From Alphaproteobacteria bacterium (lineage in GTDB: Bacteria > Pseudomonadota > Alphaproteobacteria > Rickettsiales > SXRF01), in NCBI GenBank assembly GCA_025360605.1, contig JANYBV010000028.1, positions 101,383 through 165,382 of the forward strand: DNA of 64,000 nt, read 5' to 3'. This document shows positions 18,783-27,349 of the stretch, piece by piece. The notes below the pieces were generated by a model. That model had not been told where the DNA came from. It saw only the letters and a program-made list of their open reading frames with translations, and did no database searches. Each line of letters opens with the position of its first letter. Position 1 is the first letter of the stretch. The translations under genes and the position numbers were made by a program.

Positions 18783-18953
18783 ATGGGTATCAGGTTCTGT
18801 TTGATTTTCGCCAGCTTAACACTGTTGAGTGGCTGCGTGGTAGTGCCCCGCTTTGAAATGACCGAGCGTATGCAGTTTAACTATGCCCCACCGAATGTTC
18901 CTGTGCAGATGAGTTCCGAAGACTTGCTGTGCTGCGCTGAGTGCAGGGCATAA
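18783..18953 (+). CDS. small predicted lipoprotein, 56 aa
   Basis: This short gene encodes a signal peptide ending in the lipobox LLSGC (Cys18), followed by about 38 residues that include four further cysteines near the end (CCAEC-type cluster). It would be anchored to the membrane by a lipidated Cys18. An AGAAGGG ribosome site nine bases before this ATG favours it over the in-frame ATG at 18774. It stands alone and is bracketed by 15-bp direct repeats. The length and lipobox resemble small entericidin-like or peptidoglycan-spacer lipoproteins, but I see no family match. Confidence 0.65.
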   Translation: MGIRFCLIFASLTLLSGCVVVPRFEMTERMQFNYAPPNVPVQMSSEDLLCCAECRA

Positions 18954-18962
18954 ACGGGTAAT

Positions 18963-18986
18963 ATAACGTTAATTAGTTAACGTTAT
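18963..18986. repeat. 10-bp palindrome containing right copy of direct repeat
   Basis: ATAACGTTAA (18963-18972) and TTAACGTTAT (18977-18986) pair perfectly around TTAG. The right copy of the 15-bp direct repeat (18969-18983) lies inside. It begins ten bases after the lipoprotein stop, so it may be a terminator-like hairpin, but no T-run follows. A protein-binding site is equally possible. Confidence 0.6.
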
Positions 18987-19056
18987 GCCTGTGCGTATTT
19001 TTCCTTTGATCGTAAAATAGGTTGGAAATTCCGCCCATTGCCATTACAAGGCGGCC

Positions 19057-19752
19057 ATGACCATCCACGATATTAATTCCCTGTTATTATACCGCGATGC
19101 GCTGATGCTGGTGCTTGATAAGCCAGCGGGCATTCCTGTCCATAAGGGTACAGGCGGCGGTGATACCCTTGAACAGCATTTTGAAGCATTGCGTTTTGGC
19201 TTGCCGCGCCTGCCAGCGCTGGCGCACCGTTTAGACCGTGACACCAGTGGCTGCCTTGTGCTGGGCCGCCACCGGCAGGCGTTGCATCGTCTCGGCAAGC
19301 TGTTTGCTTCTAACCAGATACAGAAAACCTACTGGGCGATTGTGTCGGGTGTGCCCGAGAACGCCGAAGGTGTCATCGATCTGCCGTTGGTGAAACAAAG
19401 CGAAAGCGGCAAGCGCTGGTGGATGAAAGTGGCCGATGACGCGCAGACCAAAGGTGCGGTATCGGCGTTGACGCATTACAGGGTCAAGGGAACGATAGAT
19501 GGCATGAGCTGGCTGGAGCTGGAGCCCAAAACCGGCCGAACTCACCAGCTGCGTGTTCACTGTGCTGCTATCGGTTTACCGATTATCGGCGACAGTATTT
19601 ATGGCGGTGATGTTGCCAGACGCGGGATGATGTGCCTGCATGCGCGTTCCATCGCTATTCCGCTCTATCCAAAAAAAGAGCCGATTCTTATTTCCGCGCC
19701 GCCGCCACCGCATATGCTGGAGATTCTGGAGCGGTTGTCTTATTTGCGGTAA
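19057..19752 (+). CDS. RluA-family pseudouridine synthase
   Basis: This cytoplasmic enzyme isomerises specific uridines in RNA to pseudouridine. The catalytic motif is HRLDRDTSG (Asp60), followed by KTYWAIVSG and the RTHQLRVH motif near residues 165-172. The protein is short (231 residues) and has no S4 RNA-binding domain, like RluA/TruC-type members that act on rRNA or tRNA. The target cannot be read from sequence. Its last 13 bases overlap the end of the convergent membrane protein gene. Confidence 0.93.
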   Translation: MTIHDINSLLLYRDALMLVLDKPAGIPVHKGTGGGDTLEQHFEALRFGLPRLPALAHRLDRDTSGCLVLGRHRQALHRLGKLFASNQIQKTYWAIVSGVPENAEGVIDLPLVKQSESGKRWWMKVADDAQTKGAVSALTHYRVKGTIDGMSWLELEPKTGRTHQLRVHCAAIGLPIIGDSIYGGDVARRGMMCLHARSIAIPLYPKKEPILISAPPPPHMLEILERLSYLR

Positions 19753-21428
19753 TAGACATCAAAGGAACACGCCATTGCGATGGACTGCTGGCAGTAGTCA
19801 AAGCGGTCCACCAACTCATACCCTTCCATGGCATCGATGAAGCGCTGGCTAGTATTGAAAAAGTTCAGCATATTGTACTTCCATGGCAGGACGCGTTTTG
19901 TCGGGCTTACATCATTAATGATGAGGTCGGGTTTATGGCGCTCGATATCGGATGATACGCTGTCAATGAGCCATTCCGATAGCGTATCGTAACTGCCTTG
20001 CTCATCATCTTTTTCGCGCAGCTTAAGGATGCCGGGCAATGGCCAGAGTATGTCAAAACGTCCGACATTTTCACGTGGGGTTCCGTCCTTTAAAAGATTG
20101 ACGCTCCACAGATCGACGGTAAAAAACATAAAACGCGGATGGAGATCCAGATGTTTGCTGATTCGCTCGGCAGCTGCCGGTGGCATTTCAAACGTTACTA
20201 ATGTATGGCCGCGTGTTCTCCATAGCATGCTGTCTTCGGTAGCGCGTGCAGCAATCGGCAGCCAGTAAAAAAGATAGAGCTGGGCTATGGCTCCGCACAG
20301 TACCACACCTCTGCAAAACCATCGTATTATGGATGAGGAGATGAGAGCAAAAGCCTGCAGTACAGTGGCAGTACTTACGACACCCAACACCAGTGCAATG
20401 CCGATAAACGGATACTGGGTGTAATACCAGCCATAATTAAGCACATAGGATACAAGAGCAGCCAGAAGAAGGCCATAGAGATAGGCGATGGTGAGATTCA
20501 GAAATTGTGGAAATGTACAGAGAATGGTCATGGTAGCGGCGAGAGGTAACAGTGCGTACTTTCTTAATAGCTCATGCTCAACCGCATCCCATTTAGCACT
20601 CCGGTCCCACCCGATAGCAGCATAGGTTTTCAGGCCTGCGGGCAGGATGGTAAAAGGGTATTGCTGAAAGCATAAAAAGATAAGTGCCACATACGCCAGT
20701 GCAAAACCCCAGATGATATGCTGTTCACGTTCACGCAGCAACACACGCACGGGGGTGCGTATAAGTGCAGAAGCCACTGTCACCATATAAAAAACATAAA
20801 AATACGGTTTGATGGCAAACGCCACGGCTGCCAGCGCAGCGGTGATCATCCGCAGGTCTTTGGGGACGTATTCACGTTTGACACGTGGGGAATAAAGTAT
20901 GAACCATGGTGCGGCCATGACCATCACCAGATGGTCACGGTCGGCAAAGACCTGATGGACAAAGGATACGCCGATCAGTGCAACGGCGATGGCACTTGAG
21001 GCGATGATGCAGCTGTTGAGTGAAATGGTACTGTAACGGAGGATTTTCCAGCATAGAAAAAGGCTCAGCGCTATGGCGGCATAAGTACAGCTGTAAAGTG
21101 TAATGTAGAGCGGGATATCGGTAAGCTTTGCGATCAGGTACGGCACGATATAGAGAAGGTGAATCAGCGGCGGGCTGACCTCGGTGTAATCGACATAGGG
21201 GATACCGCCCGATAGTAGTTTACGCACCTCGTCCATGAGTACCAGATGGTCATTATTGAGACCGATGCGCATATGCATCCACAGGGAAATACCCACCACG
21301 CTCAGGCAGACCAACCCAAAAATAAGTGCAAACCCGCCGTACAGTTTGTCCACCATTATTTGCCGCATTGCAGCATAAATTCCGGTGGTGGGTGCAGGAA
21401 TAGGGGGGACAAGTGTTTGCTCCGTCAT
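19740..21428 (-). CDS. polytopic membrane protein, probable GT-C glycosyltransferase
   Basis: This 562-residue inner-membrane protein has about ten hydrophobic helices and a C-terminal soluble domain of about 150 residues. Between the first two helices is an acidic loop followed by GIPYVDYTEVSPPLIHLLY, reminiscent of the first periplasmic loop (DD/DE motif) of polyprenyl-phosphate sugar-dependent GT-C enzymes. It may transfer a sugar from a lipid carrier on the periplasmic side. No close family can be named. The gene stands alone and converges on the pseudouridine synthase. Confidence 0.72.
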   Translation of the reverse strand: MTEQTLVPPIPAPTTGIYAAMRQIMVDKLYGGFALIFGLVCLSVVGISLWMHMRIGLNNDHLVLMDEVRKLLSGGIPYVDYTEVSPPLIHLLYIVPYLIAKLTDIPLYITLYSCTYAAIALSLFLCWKILRYSTISLNSCIIASSAIAVALIGVSFVHQVFADRDHLVMVMAAPWFILYSPRVKREYVPKDLRMITAALAAVAFAIKPYFYVFYMVTVASALIRTPVRVLLREREQHIIWGFALAYVALIFLCFQQYPFTILPAGLKTYAAIGWDRSAKWDAVEHELLRKYALLPLAATMTILCTFPQFLNLTIAYLYGLLLAALVSYVLNYGWYYTQYPFIGIALVLGVVSTATVLQAFALISSSIIRWFCRGVVLCGAIAQLYLFYWLPIAARATEDSMLWRTRGHTLVTFEMPPAAAERISKHLDLHPRFMFFTVDLWSVNLLKDGTPRENVGRFDILWPLPGILKLREKDDEQGSYDTLSEWLIDSVSSDIERHKPDLIINDVSPTKRVLPWKYNMLNFFNTSQRFIDAMEGYELVDRFDYCQQSIAMACSFDVYYRK

Positions 21429-21491
21429 AAAAAGCTCCGCGGACGAGGTAAATCTAGGTTGTAATCAGGGAGCTACAATAAGGGAGAAGAA

Positions 21492-21860
21492 TCAAAATTC
21501 AAGATGATAACGAACTTCTACCATGTTCGTGTGTGCAATCACGTTCACATGAGGGGCATCAGTGGGGGCGTAGCGTAATTCAAATTTACGTGTGGTCGGC
21601 AACCCTTTGGTATCGCAGTACAACGATAATTTACCGGCCATAACGTTACTTTCCTGTAGTGAAATGAAGCCATTTTTATCGATATGGGAGTCGGTATCGG
21701 TGATAAAATCGCGGAGTTCCTTGTTATTGATGCCAACCTGATCGAGGGTTGCAATAAGCTTTTGAGCGTTTCGTATTTTGTGCTCAGGCATCTCGGCCGC
21801 ATTGGCGCTAACTGTTAAGGAAATCAGCAGCGCAGCGGCGACTACTAATCGATTCCTCAT
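21492..21860 (-). CDS. secreted hypothetical protein
   Basis: This protein of about 122 residues has a clear cleavable signal peptide (basic start, hydrophobic VVAAALLISLTVS, ANA-A cleavage site), so it is periplasmic or exported. The mature part holds DTDSHIDKNGFISLQE, which looks like an EF-hand-type calcium loop (D-x-D-x-H-x-D-x-N-G-F-I-x-L-x-E spacing), followed by a beta-rich end. Calcium binding is inferred from that pattern. Two start ATGs lie in tandem at 21863 and 21860. Confidence 0.68.
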   Translation of the reverse strand: MRNRLVVAAALLISLTVSANAAEMPEHKIRNAQKLIATLDQVGINNKELRDFITDTDSHIDKNGFISLQESNVMAGKLSLYCDTKGLPTTRKFELRYAPTDAPHVNVIAHTNMVEVRYHLEF

Positions 21861-21975
21861 CATGATTAGATGATAACATTAAAATTTGGTAAATGCAACG
21901 AAAGCCTTGCTGAGCCTAGGTTTCAGAGGATTTTGGGTGACAAAAAATTGGTGCAGCGCAACAAAAAACGGCGAA

Positions 21976-22221
21976 TTATTTTTTATGCAGTCCGATTCTT
22001 TCTGACATTTTTGGATTGGACATCAGTCGCATACCAAGGTAGGTGCACAGCCAGCATGCCAGAACAAAGATGATTAAACCGCCCAATCCCCTGAAAGGAA
22101 AAATATAGGATACTGCGATGCCAAACGCAGGCACAGCCAGAACGGCGATCGCCAGAGTGGCCCACCAAAAGACGCCGATAACGTGATTTTTGCTGGAATG
22201 ATCCTGTGAGTTATTATCCAT
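21976..22221 (-). CDS. small membrane protein, two helices
   Basis: This is an 81-residue protein with a polar N-terminus and two hydrophobic helices (about 17-40 and 46-64), ending in a basic tail. It would sit in the inner membrane with both ends inside. I recognise no family. The start is supported by AAGGAG upstream (positions 22229-22234 on the minus strand). The gap of 218 bases to the divergent UbiH-type gene holds a CtrA-like box. Confidence 0.6.
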   Translation of the reverse strand: MDNNSQDHSSKNHVIGVFWWATLAIAVLAVPAFGIAVSYIFPFRGLGGLIIFVLACWLCTYLGMRLMSNPKMSERIGLHKK

Positions 22222-22398
22222 GGGCGTACTCCTTGTCAGTGAACGACGTTCTCAACGACAATAGTATAGCATGTTGACCTCAAAAAACATATACTATTGC
22301 TCTCCAGCCCAAGACTCACCCACGCCATCCGGCGATTAACCAAACCAATGACGTGCGTTGCCGAGGCTTGAACTGAGGATAGGAATGCCAGTAAAAAT

Positions 22399-22413
22399 TT
22401 AAATATTAGTTAA
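22399..22413. promoter_or_regulatory. CtrA-like box upstream of UbiH-family gene
   Basis: TTAA-ATATTAG-TTAA has the exact spacing of the alphaproteobacterial CtrA consensus TTAA-N7-TTAA. It lies 26 bases before the start codon at 22439. The surroundings are very AT-rich, so a chance match is quite likely; a CtrA gene is present in this genome at 58137-58859. Confidence 0.35.
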
Positions 22414-22438
22414 ATAATCACATATTTGTGAAGCGGTT

Positions 22439-23668
22439 ATGAAACATAGTAATCTACAGCAGTTTGACGTTATCATTAATGGCGCAGGTATGGTGGGCAT
22501 GAGTCTTGCCATTGCGCTGGCGCGGGCTGGCATGCAGGTGGCGATAGTCGACAAAACGACGCTGGGTGATCAGTTGCTGCCTGAGTTTGATGGCCGTGTC
22601 AGTGCCATTGCCTATGGCTCCAAATGTATTTTAGATGGTATCGGGGTGTGGGCGGGGATGGCAGCGCATGCCGAACCGATCCTTGATATACGCGTGTCGG
22701 ATGGTGGTATGCCTTTTTTCCTTCACTATGATCATAAGGATGTGGGCAACGCCCCGCTGGGTTTTATTGTTGAAAACCGCCATACGCGTGTTGCATTGCA
22801 GCAAGCAGCGGCGCTCTTGCCTAACCTGACGCTGGTAGAAAATCAGTCGCCGCTGTCAATGGAACGCGACGAGGCATCGGTCACCCTGCGCTTACACGAT
22901 GGTGTTGCAATGCGTGCGCGTTTGCTGGTGGCTTCCGATGGTAAACACTCGGCGATACGCGAGATGGCGGCAATTAAAACCCTGCACTGGCATTATCAGC
23001 AGACGGCCATTGTCTGCACCATTTCCCATGAGAAGCCACATAACGGACTTGCGCAGGAGCGTTTTTTACCGGCAGGACCTTTTGCGGTGTTGCCGATGTG
23101 CGCGAACCGCTCCTCATTGGTATGGGTAGAGCCGCAGGATAGGGTATCGATCTATCTCGAGCTGAATGCTGAGGAATTTTCTCAGGAAATTCAGGAGAGG
23201 GTCGGTGATTATCTGGGAAAAATTACCGTAGTAGGCCCGCGTTTTTCTTACCCGCTGTCATTGATGCATGCCAACAGCTATATCGGCCACCGCCTTGCGT
23301 TGATCGGGGATGCCGCCCATGCCATCCATCCCATTGCGGGGCAGGGGGTAAATCTCGGGTTTCGTGATGTTGGCGTACTATCCGAACTGATCATCGACCG
23401 CTTCCGTCTGGGGCTGGATGTGGGGACGGAAGATGTATTATTTGGCTATCAGCGCTGGCGCAGGTTTGACAACGTAACCATGCTGGCGGTAACGGATGGG
23501 CTTAACCGGCTTTTTGGCGTGAATATCCTTCCTGTCCGCCTTGTGCGCGGGCTGGGACTGTGGGCAGTGGCTTCCATGCCGCCGCTGAAAAAATTCCTGA
23601 TGCGCCATGCGATGGGGCTGGTAGGGGATTTGCCCAAAATAGTTAAAGAAAATAAACCAATTAATTAA
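22439..23668 (+). CDS. UbiH/UbiF/VisC-family FAD monooxygenase
   Basis: This flavoprotein hydroxylase probably oxygenates the aromatic ring of ubiquinone precursors. The N-terminal dinucleotide fold is NGAGMVGMSLA, with DGRVSAIAYGS downstream. The second FAD motif, GDAAHAIHPIAGQGVNLGFRD, near residues 284-304 is diagnostic. Length is 409 residues. Which ring position it acts on cannot be decided, since alphaproteobacteria mix UbiH, UbiF and UbiL types. It is a single-gene unit with an AT-rich upstream region. Confidence 0.92.
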   Translation: MKHSNLQQFDVIINGAGMVGMSLAIALARAGMQVAIVDKTTLGDQLLPEFDGRVSAIAYGSKCILDGIGVWAGMAAHAEPILDIRVSDGGMPFFLHYDHKDVGNAPLGFIVENRHTRVALQQAAALLPNLTLVENQSPLSMERDEASVTLRLHDGVAMRARLLVASDGKHSAIREMAAIKTLHWHYQQTAIVCTISHEKPHNGLAQERFLPAGPFAVLPMCANRSSLVWVEPQDRVSIYLELNAEEFSQEIQERVGDYLGKITVVGPRFSYPLSLMHANSYIGHRLALIGDAAHAIHPIAGQGVNLGFRDVGVLSELIIDRFRLGLDVGTEDVLFGYQRWRRFDNVTMLAVTDGLNRLFGVNILPVRLVRGLGLWAVASMPPLKKFLMRHAMGLVGDLPKIVKENKPIN

Positions 23669-23767
23669 TATCATTAATAAATAAGGTGGTTATTAAAATA
23701 AAAAATTAACTTCTTTGTAATATTGTTATACTGTAATAATGTGAGTGCGTGAGTGAGGAGATAACCT

Positions 23768-24118
23768 TTGCAAGGCTCGTATTCAGCTATGTCAGTAGAC
23801 AATAATACCACAGGCTTTTCGAAAGCCATAAGTCATGAAAAAAACGAACGCGTGGCGCGCGCGTCGCTCAATGACATTCTGGGTTTTCAAAAGTCTGTTG
23901 AAAAAGAAATGAAAAAGCTTACAGAGAAGCTTCAGAACGGAACCGATGTTGATAAAGGCCTATTGCATAAAATGAGGGTAGTAGAAGAACAATACCTAAA
24001 CGTGCTGGACGGATTCCGCCAGCATGACGACAACAGCCAGAAACATGCGCTCATTGTATATGCAGATGCCGTTCAGGATCTGATCTCCCATCTGCACCGC
24101 CACGGGGTGCCGCAATGA
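23768..24118 (+). CDS. hypothetical protein, helical
   Basis: I do not recognise this 116-residue soluble protein; residues 30-80 form a charged helical region (ILGFQKSVEKEMKKLTEKL). A GAGGAG site seven bases upstream favours the TTG at 23768; the next ATG (23789) is 28 bases from that site. It overlaps the following small gene by four bases (ATGA), so the two are coupled. Confidence 0.6.
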   Translation: MQGSYSAMSVDNNTTGFSKAISHEKNERVARASLNDILGFQKSVEKEMKKLTEKLQNGTDVDKGLLHKMRVVEEQYLNVLDGFRQHDDNSQKHALIVYADAVQDLISHLHRHGVPQ

Positions 24119-24282
24119 AGGACCGCAACGCCAGCACTTTAATTGAGCAAGGTAAAGGCGCGATGAAGGGTGCATGGGCATTGCACTACGATGCGGATAA
24201 ACGAAATGTCGCCAGTAACGTGATTGACAAGAACGGCGGTAACATCCCACCGTTGCAATCGCCGCTCAATGATATTGGCTAG
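24115..24282 (+). CDS. small hypothetical protein, 55 aa
   Basis: This short frame starts at an ATGA overlap with the gene before it, which argues that it is real and translationally coupled. The product is hydrophilic ([18 protein letters not shown]), without signal peptide or helix for the membrane. Its stop overlaps the end of the convergent Trm112-like gene by four bases. No family is recognised. Confidence 0.5.
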   Translation: MKDRNASTLIEQGKGAMKGAWALHYDADKRNVASNVIDKNGGNIPPLQSPLNDIG

Positions 24283-24473
24283 GCCTTGTCTTCAAGGCTG
24301 CGGGCTTCTTCCACCAGCATAATCGGAATACCGTCCCTGATCGGGTAGGCCAGCTTGGCCTTGTCGCTGACCAGTTCCTGTTTGTCTGCATCATAACGCA
24401 GCGTGCCCTTGGTTAGAGGGCATACGAGGATTTCCAGTAATTTTTTGTCAACAGCGTGCATATCCGCCACCAT
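24279..24473 (-). CDS. Trm112/YcaR-family small protein
   Basis: This 64-residue protein of the UPF0434/Trm112 type has [14 protein letters not shown] and [17 protein letters not shown], the hallmark C-terminal half. In eukaryotes and archaea Trm112 is a methyltransferase activator; the bacterial role is unclear. As in many alphaproteobacterial members, only one cysteine of the zinc-ribbon half-site is left (CPLT in place of CPxC). It starts four bases after the stop of the Usp gene and is likely co-transcribed. Confidence 0.9.
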   Translation of the reverse strand: MVADMHAVDKKLLEILVCPLTKGTLRYDADKQELVSDKAKLAYPIRDGIPIMLVEEARSLEDKA

Positions 24474-24479
24474 AACGCG

Positions 24480-24974
24480 TCAGATCAGGCTATGCAACTG
24501 CTGATCGGTGAGGTTGCCAGGCACCATCAGCAGCGGGATGAGCAGTTTGTTACCCAGCTGCGTGGCCAGCCATGAAGCCAGCTTGCCGCGTCCCGTTCCA
24601 TGTTCGGCAATGCCGATCACAATCATGCTGACATCCGCATCCACCAGTGCGGCTTCCAAAATTTCGTCGCCGGTGGGGCCTTCGCGCAACACCGTTTGTG
24701 GCCGGATACCGTAGGTAGAGTAGGCTTCTTCCGCCAGTTCGCTGAGAAGTTGCTGTCCTTCGCGTTTGCGTTCTTCACGCATGCGGTCGGCGATAGCGCC
24801 CAGTGTCTGGAAATCGGCGGGTGTAATCACATGCACCATAATCACCTGCGAACCACGGGCATTCGCTTTCATGCAGGCAAGGCGCAGCGCTACTTTGGAT
24901 TCGTCATGCTGGTCGATACCCACGAGGTATTTCGATTTTTCCAGCGGGCTAACGGATGAAAGGGAGGGTTGCAT
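24480..24974 (-). CDS. universal stress protein (UspA family)
   Basis: This small cytoplasmic alpha/beta protein has the UspA fold: YLVGIDQHDESKVALRLAC at the start, a DADVSMIVIGIAEHGTGRGK nucleotide-loop region, and LLIPLLMVPG at the end. The G-x2-G-x9-G(S/T) ATP pattern is only partly kept, so ATP binding is uncertain. I chose the ATG at 24974; the six-base longer frame starts at TTG. It is followed by the Trm112-like gene and preceded by the CHP02186 gene. Confidence 0.9.
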   Translation of the reverse strand: MQPSLSSVSPLEKSKYLVGIDQHDESKVALRLACMKANARGSQVIMVHVITPADFQTLGAIADRMREERKREGQQLLSELAEEAYSTYGIRPQTVLREGPTGDEILEAALVDADVSMIVIGIAEHGTGRGKLASWLATQLGNKLLIPLLMVPGNLTDQQLHSLI

Positions 24975-24992
24975 AAACAATATCCTATGTGA

Positions 24993-25730
24993 TTAAGCTT
25001 TTTGGAAGGCACGTCCGCCAAACCAGCCGACAAATAGCGCAATGACAATGGCACTGATGCCATAGAGCGCCGGATGCTGGTGGGCATACATGTATAAAAA
25101 TGCGTCTACCCCGCTTTTAACAACTGTGATCGGGGTGGATTGCATGCCCACGACCTCGTTGTTGCTCAGCAGGTAAATTTCAGCGGTGTAATTACCGGGG
25201 GGAATGTTATCGGGAAATTCTATTACTGTCTTGAACAGTGTTTCCCCCATGAAGTTCACCATTTCCGGTTGCTTCATATACAGCTTGCGTTCCAGCTGGT
25301 AGCGTAAAAACGCATCATTAAACTGGTCGAAATTCGCTCTGGATTTTGGATCAGCCGGAGAAGTCAGCAGATTGTCCTGTCCGATGCCGAGCTGTTTAAA
25401 CAGCAAGGAAGAATCCATGTCTGCGAGCGGTTTGCTGGTGGCGATGGCATAAAAATCCGGCACGTTGAAAAACTTCATGCGTTCGCGGTTGATCCAGATG
25501 CCTGCGATCTCTTCTTTCTTCCGGACGATATAGTCTTTGCTCGGGCCGCGCACTACCACCACGATATCACCGATATCATTGCGGGCCCCGAACAGGAAGA
25601 TGCGGGTGCCGTTGAAACCGGCATCAATATCGATGCGGTAGTTGGATAAATCCGCCAGCAATGGTGCTGCCGCCAGCGCCGGTAATGGCAGCAGCAATGA
25701 AACGATGAAAAGCAGTGCCAGTCTAATCAT
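24993..25730 (-). CDS. CHP02186-type membrane protein (alph_Pro_TM)
   Basis: This is a predicted type I membrane protein: signal peptide (LLPLPALA-A), a large periplasmic beta-rich domain of about 190 residues, one helix near 222-239 and a short basic end. The start LSNYRIDIDAGFNGTRIFLFGA fits the uncharacterised alphaproteobacterial family CHP02186. The family is typically beside TauE/SafE exporters, as here: the genes overlap by eight bases. It may assist export or sulfur-compound handling, but that is inferred from context. Confidence 0.85.
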   Translation of the reverse strand: MIRLALLFIVSLLLPLPALAAAPLLADLSNYRIDIDAGFNGTRIFLFGARNDIGDIVVVVRGPSKDYIVRKKEEIAGIWINRERMKFFNVPDFYAIATSKPLADMDSSLLFKQLGIGQDNLLTSPADPKSRANFDQFNDAFLRYQLERKLYMKQPEMVNFMGETLFKTVIEFPDNIPPGNYTAEIYLLSNNEVVGMQSTPITVVKSGVDAFLYMYAHQHPALYGISAIVIALFVGWFGGRAFQKA

Positions 25731-26631
25731 TGATGAAACTCACGCTGTAAATGTCCGAAGGCGGGGTAAACAGGCCAAACGCCAGTTTGATGGCCACCCC
25801 AAGCACCAGTGCTGCCAGCAATGCACGCAGATATTCGGCAGGCAACTTCGCACCTAACCGGCTGCCGAATTGCGCGCCGATGACCGAGCCGCTCAGCAGA
25901 ATGAAGGCCAGCATGATATCGACCGTTTGTGTGGTGATTGCTTGCAGGAAGGTGACGTTGGCGGTGATAAAAATAATCTGGAACAGGGATGTGCCTATCA
26001 CCACGGCGGTGGGCATGCCCAGCAGGTAAATCATGGCGGGAATGAGGAAGAAGCCACCGCCGATGCCCATGAGCGACACCATCACCCCGACAAAAAATCC
26101 AATCAGAATCGGCATAATCATACTGATATGCAGTTTGGATTTAGGGAAGTCCACCTTGAAGGGCAGGCGCGTGGCGAGCGGGGGCTTGTCATTATGCGAT
26201 ACTTTTTTCGCTACTTTCAAAATCGTGCGGATGCTTTCGCCTGCCATCATCGCACCGATAATGCCCAGAAACATGACATAGATGACGGAGATAAAAAGAT
26301 CGATGTAGCCGATTTGTTTCAGCCAGCGAAACAGGGCTACGCCGAGTGTCGAACCGCCCATGCCACCGGCGAGGAGGTAGAGGCCGATTTTAAAATCGAC
26401 ATTGCCGCGCCGCCAGTGGGCAAGAAACCCCGATGCGGACGAGGCGATAATCTGGTTCGCGACGGTGGATACGGAAACGGCAGGCGGCACGCCGATAAAT
26501 ATCAGGAGCGGTGTCATCAGGAACCCGCCGCCCACGCCAAACAAGCCGGACAGGATGCCGGTAATGCCTCCGAGGCCAAGAAGCAAAAACACATTCACCG
26601 ACATCTCGGCTATAGGCAGGTAGATATTCAT
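25723..26631 (-). CDS. TauE/SafE-family anion exporter
   Basis: This polytopic inner-membrane protein of about 302 residues has the two-repeat TauE/SafE layout: each half starts with a glycine-rich segment (SGLFGVGGGFLMTPLL near 30-45 and SLMGIGGGFFLIPAM near 180-195). Members export sulfite, sulfoacetate or similar organosulfur anions; the substrate here is unknown. I chose the ATG at 26631 over a TTG nine bases upstream. It overlaps its CHP02186 partner. Confidence 0.92.
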   Translation of the reverse strand: MNIYLPIAEMSVNVFLLLGLGGITGILSGLFGVGGGFLMTPLLIFIGVPPAVSVSTVANQIIASSASGFLAHWRRGNVDFKIGLYLLAGGMGGSTLGVALFRWLKQIGYIDLFISVIYVMFLGIIGAMMAGESIRTILKVAKKVSHNDKPPLATRLPFKVDFPKSKLHISMIMPILIGFFVGVMVSLMGIGGGFFLIPAMIYLLGMPTAVVIGTSLFQIIFITANVTFLQAITTQTVDIMLAFILLSGSVIGAQFGSRLGAKLPAEYLRALLAALVLGVAIKLAFGLFTPPSDIYSVSFIND

Positions 26632-26643
26632 TGCAGGCAACGG

Positions 26644-27255
26644 TCAGGGCGTTTGCGCATAGAGGATGTATTTATGGAAATAGGTGAAGGTCTGTTTTTC
26701 GAGTTCAGCATTCGCCGATTCCATCAGGTCATACACCATGCGGTAAAAGATGCGGTTGCGCTCATCGAGACTGGCGCTGTCGCTTAGAGTAATCGTCTGG
26801 GTGGCGATGACATTGATGTTGGCTTCGGACATGGCATCCGTTCCGTAGATACGCAGATCAATATCGAGGCGCGCATCATAGCGGCGGTTAGGGGCGGGGC
26901 CAAGCAATGCATCCTGTGTTTCGGCGCGGTGGCGGATGATGCTGGCATCCTTGATGACAATTTGCAGCGATTTGTTGGCGCCGGCACCTTTCAGGCGGTC
27001 CTTTACCCAGATATGCATGGCCTCGGACGGCGAGATTGACAGCAGGTGTTCGACATTCGGATCCTGCTGCGGGGATTTGTACTCGTCGATAATATCGACA
27101 TTGGCGACATCCAGATAGATAGGCTGGTAGCGCGTAAACGTCATGTCCGGCAGGGGAGGTGGTGCGTGTTCGGATTTGCAGCCGATGACAGCGCCGCTAC
27201 CGATGATCATGATCATGATGGGGGCGATACGTTTTACACGTTGTAAAAATCCCAT
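26644..27255 (-). CDS. predicted lipoprotein
   Basis: It has a basic N-terminus, hydrophobic stretch and lipobox AVIGC (Cys26), then about 178 residues of mixed alpha/beta sequence. It should be anchored to the inner or outer membrane; the residue after Cys is Lys, so the E. coli Asp retention rule does not hold it inside. I prefer the ATG at 27255, eight bases after ACAGGG, to the one at 27261. It is immediately upstream of the TauE/SafE gene (12 bases) and probably in the same operon. Confidence 0.72.
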   Translation of the reverse strand: MGFLQRVKRIAPIMIMIIGSGAVIGCKSEHAPPPLPDMTFTRYQPIYLDVANVDIIDEYKSPQQDPNVEHLLSISPSEAMHIWVKDRLKGAGANKSLQIVIKDASIIRHRAETQDALLGPAPNRRYDARLDIDLRIYGTDAMSEANINVIATQTITLSDSASLDERNRIFYRMVYDLMESANAELEKQTFTYFHKYILYAQTP

Positions 27256-27349
27256 GAACATAGCCCTGTCTCCGCCTTATTTTAACTCACCACCATCATA
27301 GCAAAACCAGCACGCTTGCAAATATAAATCTGCGCGTGATTTCTATTTT

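Noticed and set aside
25870..26787. 305-codon open frame antisense to the TauE/SafE gene
   Set aside because: The minus strand encodes a full two-repeat membrane exporter; the antisense product is rich in His/Gln/Asp and has no recognisable features.
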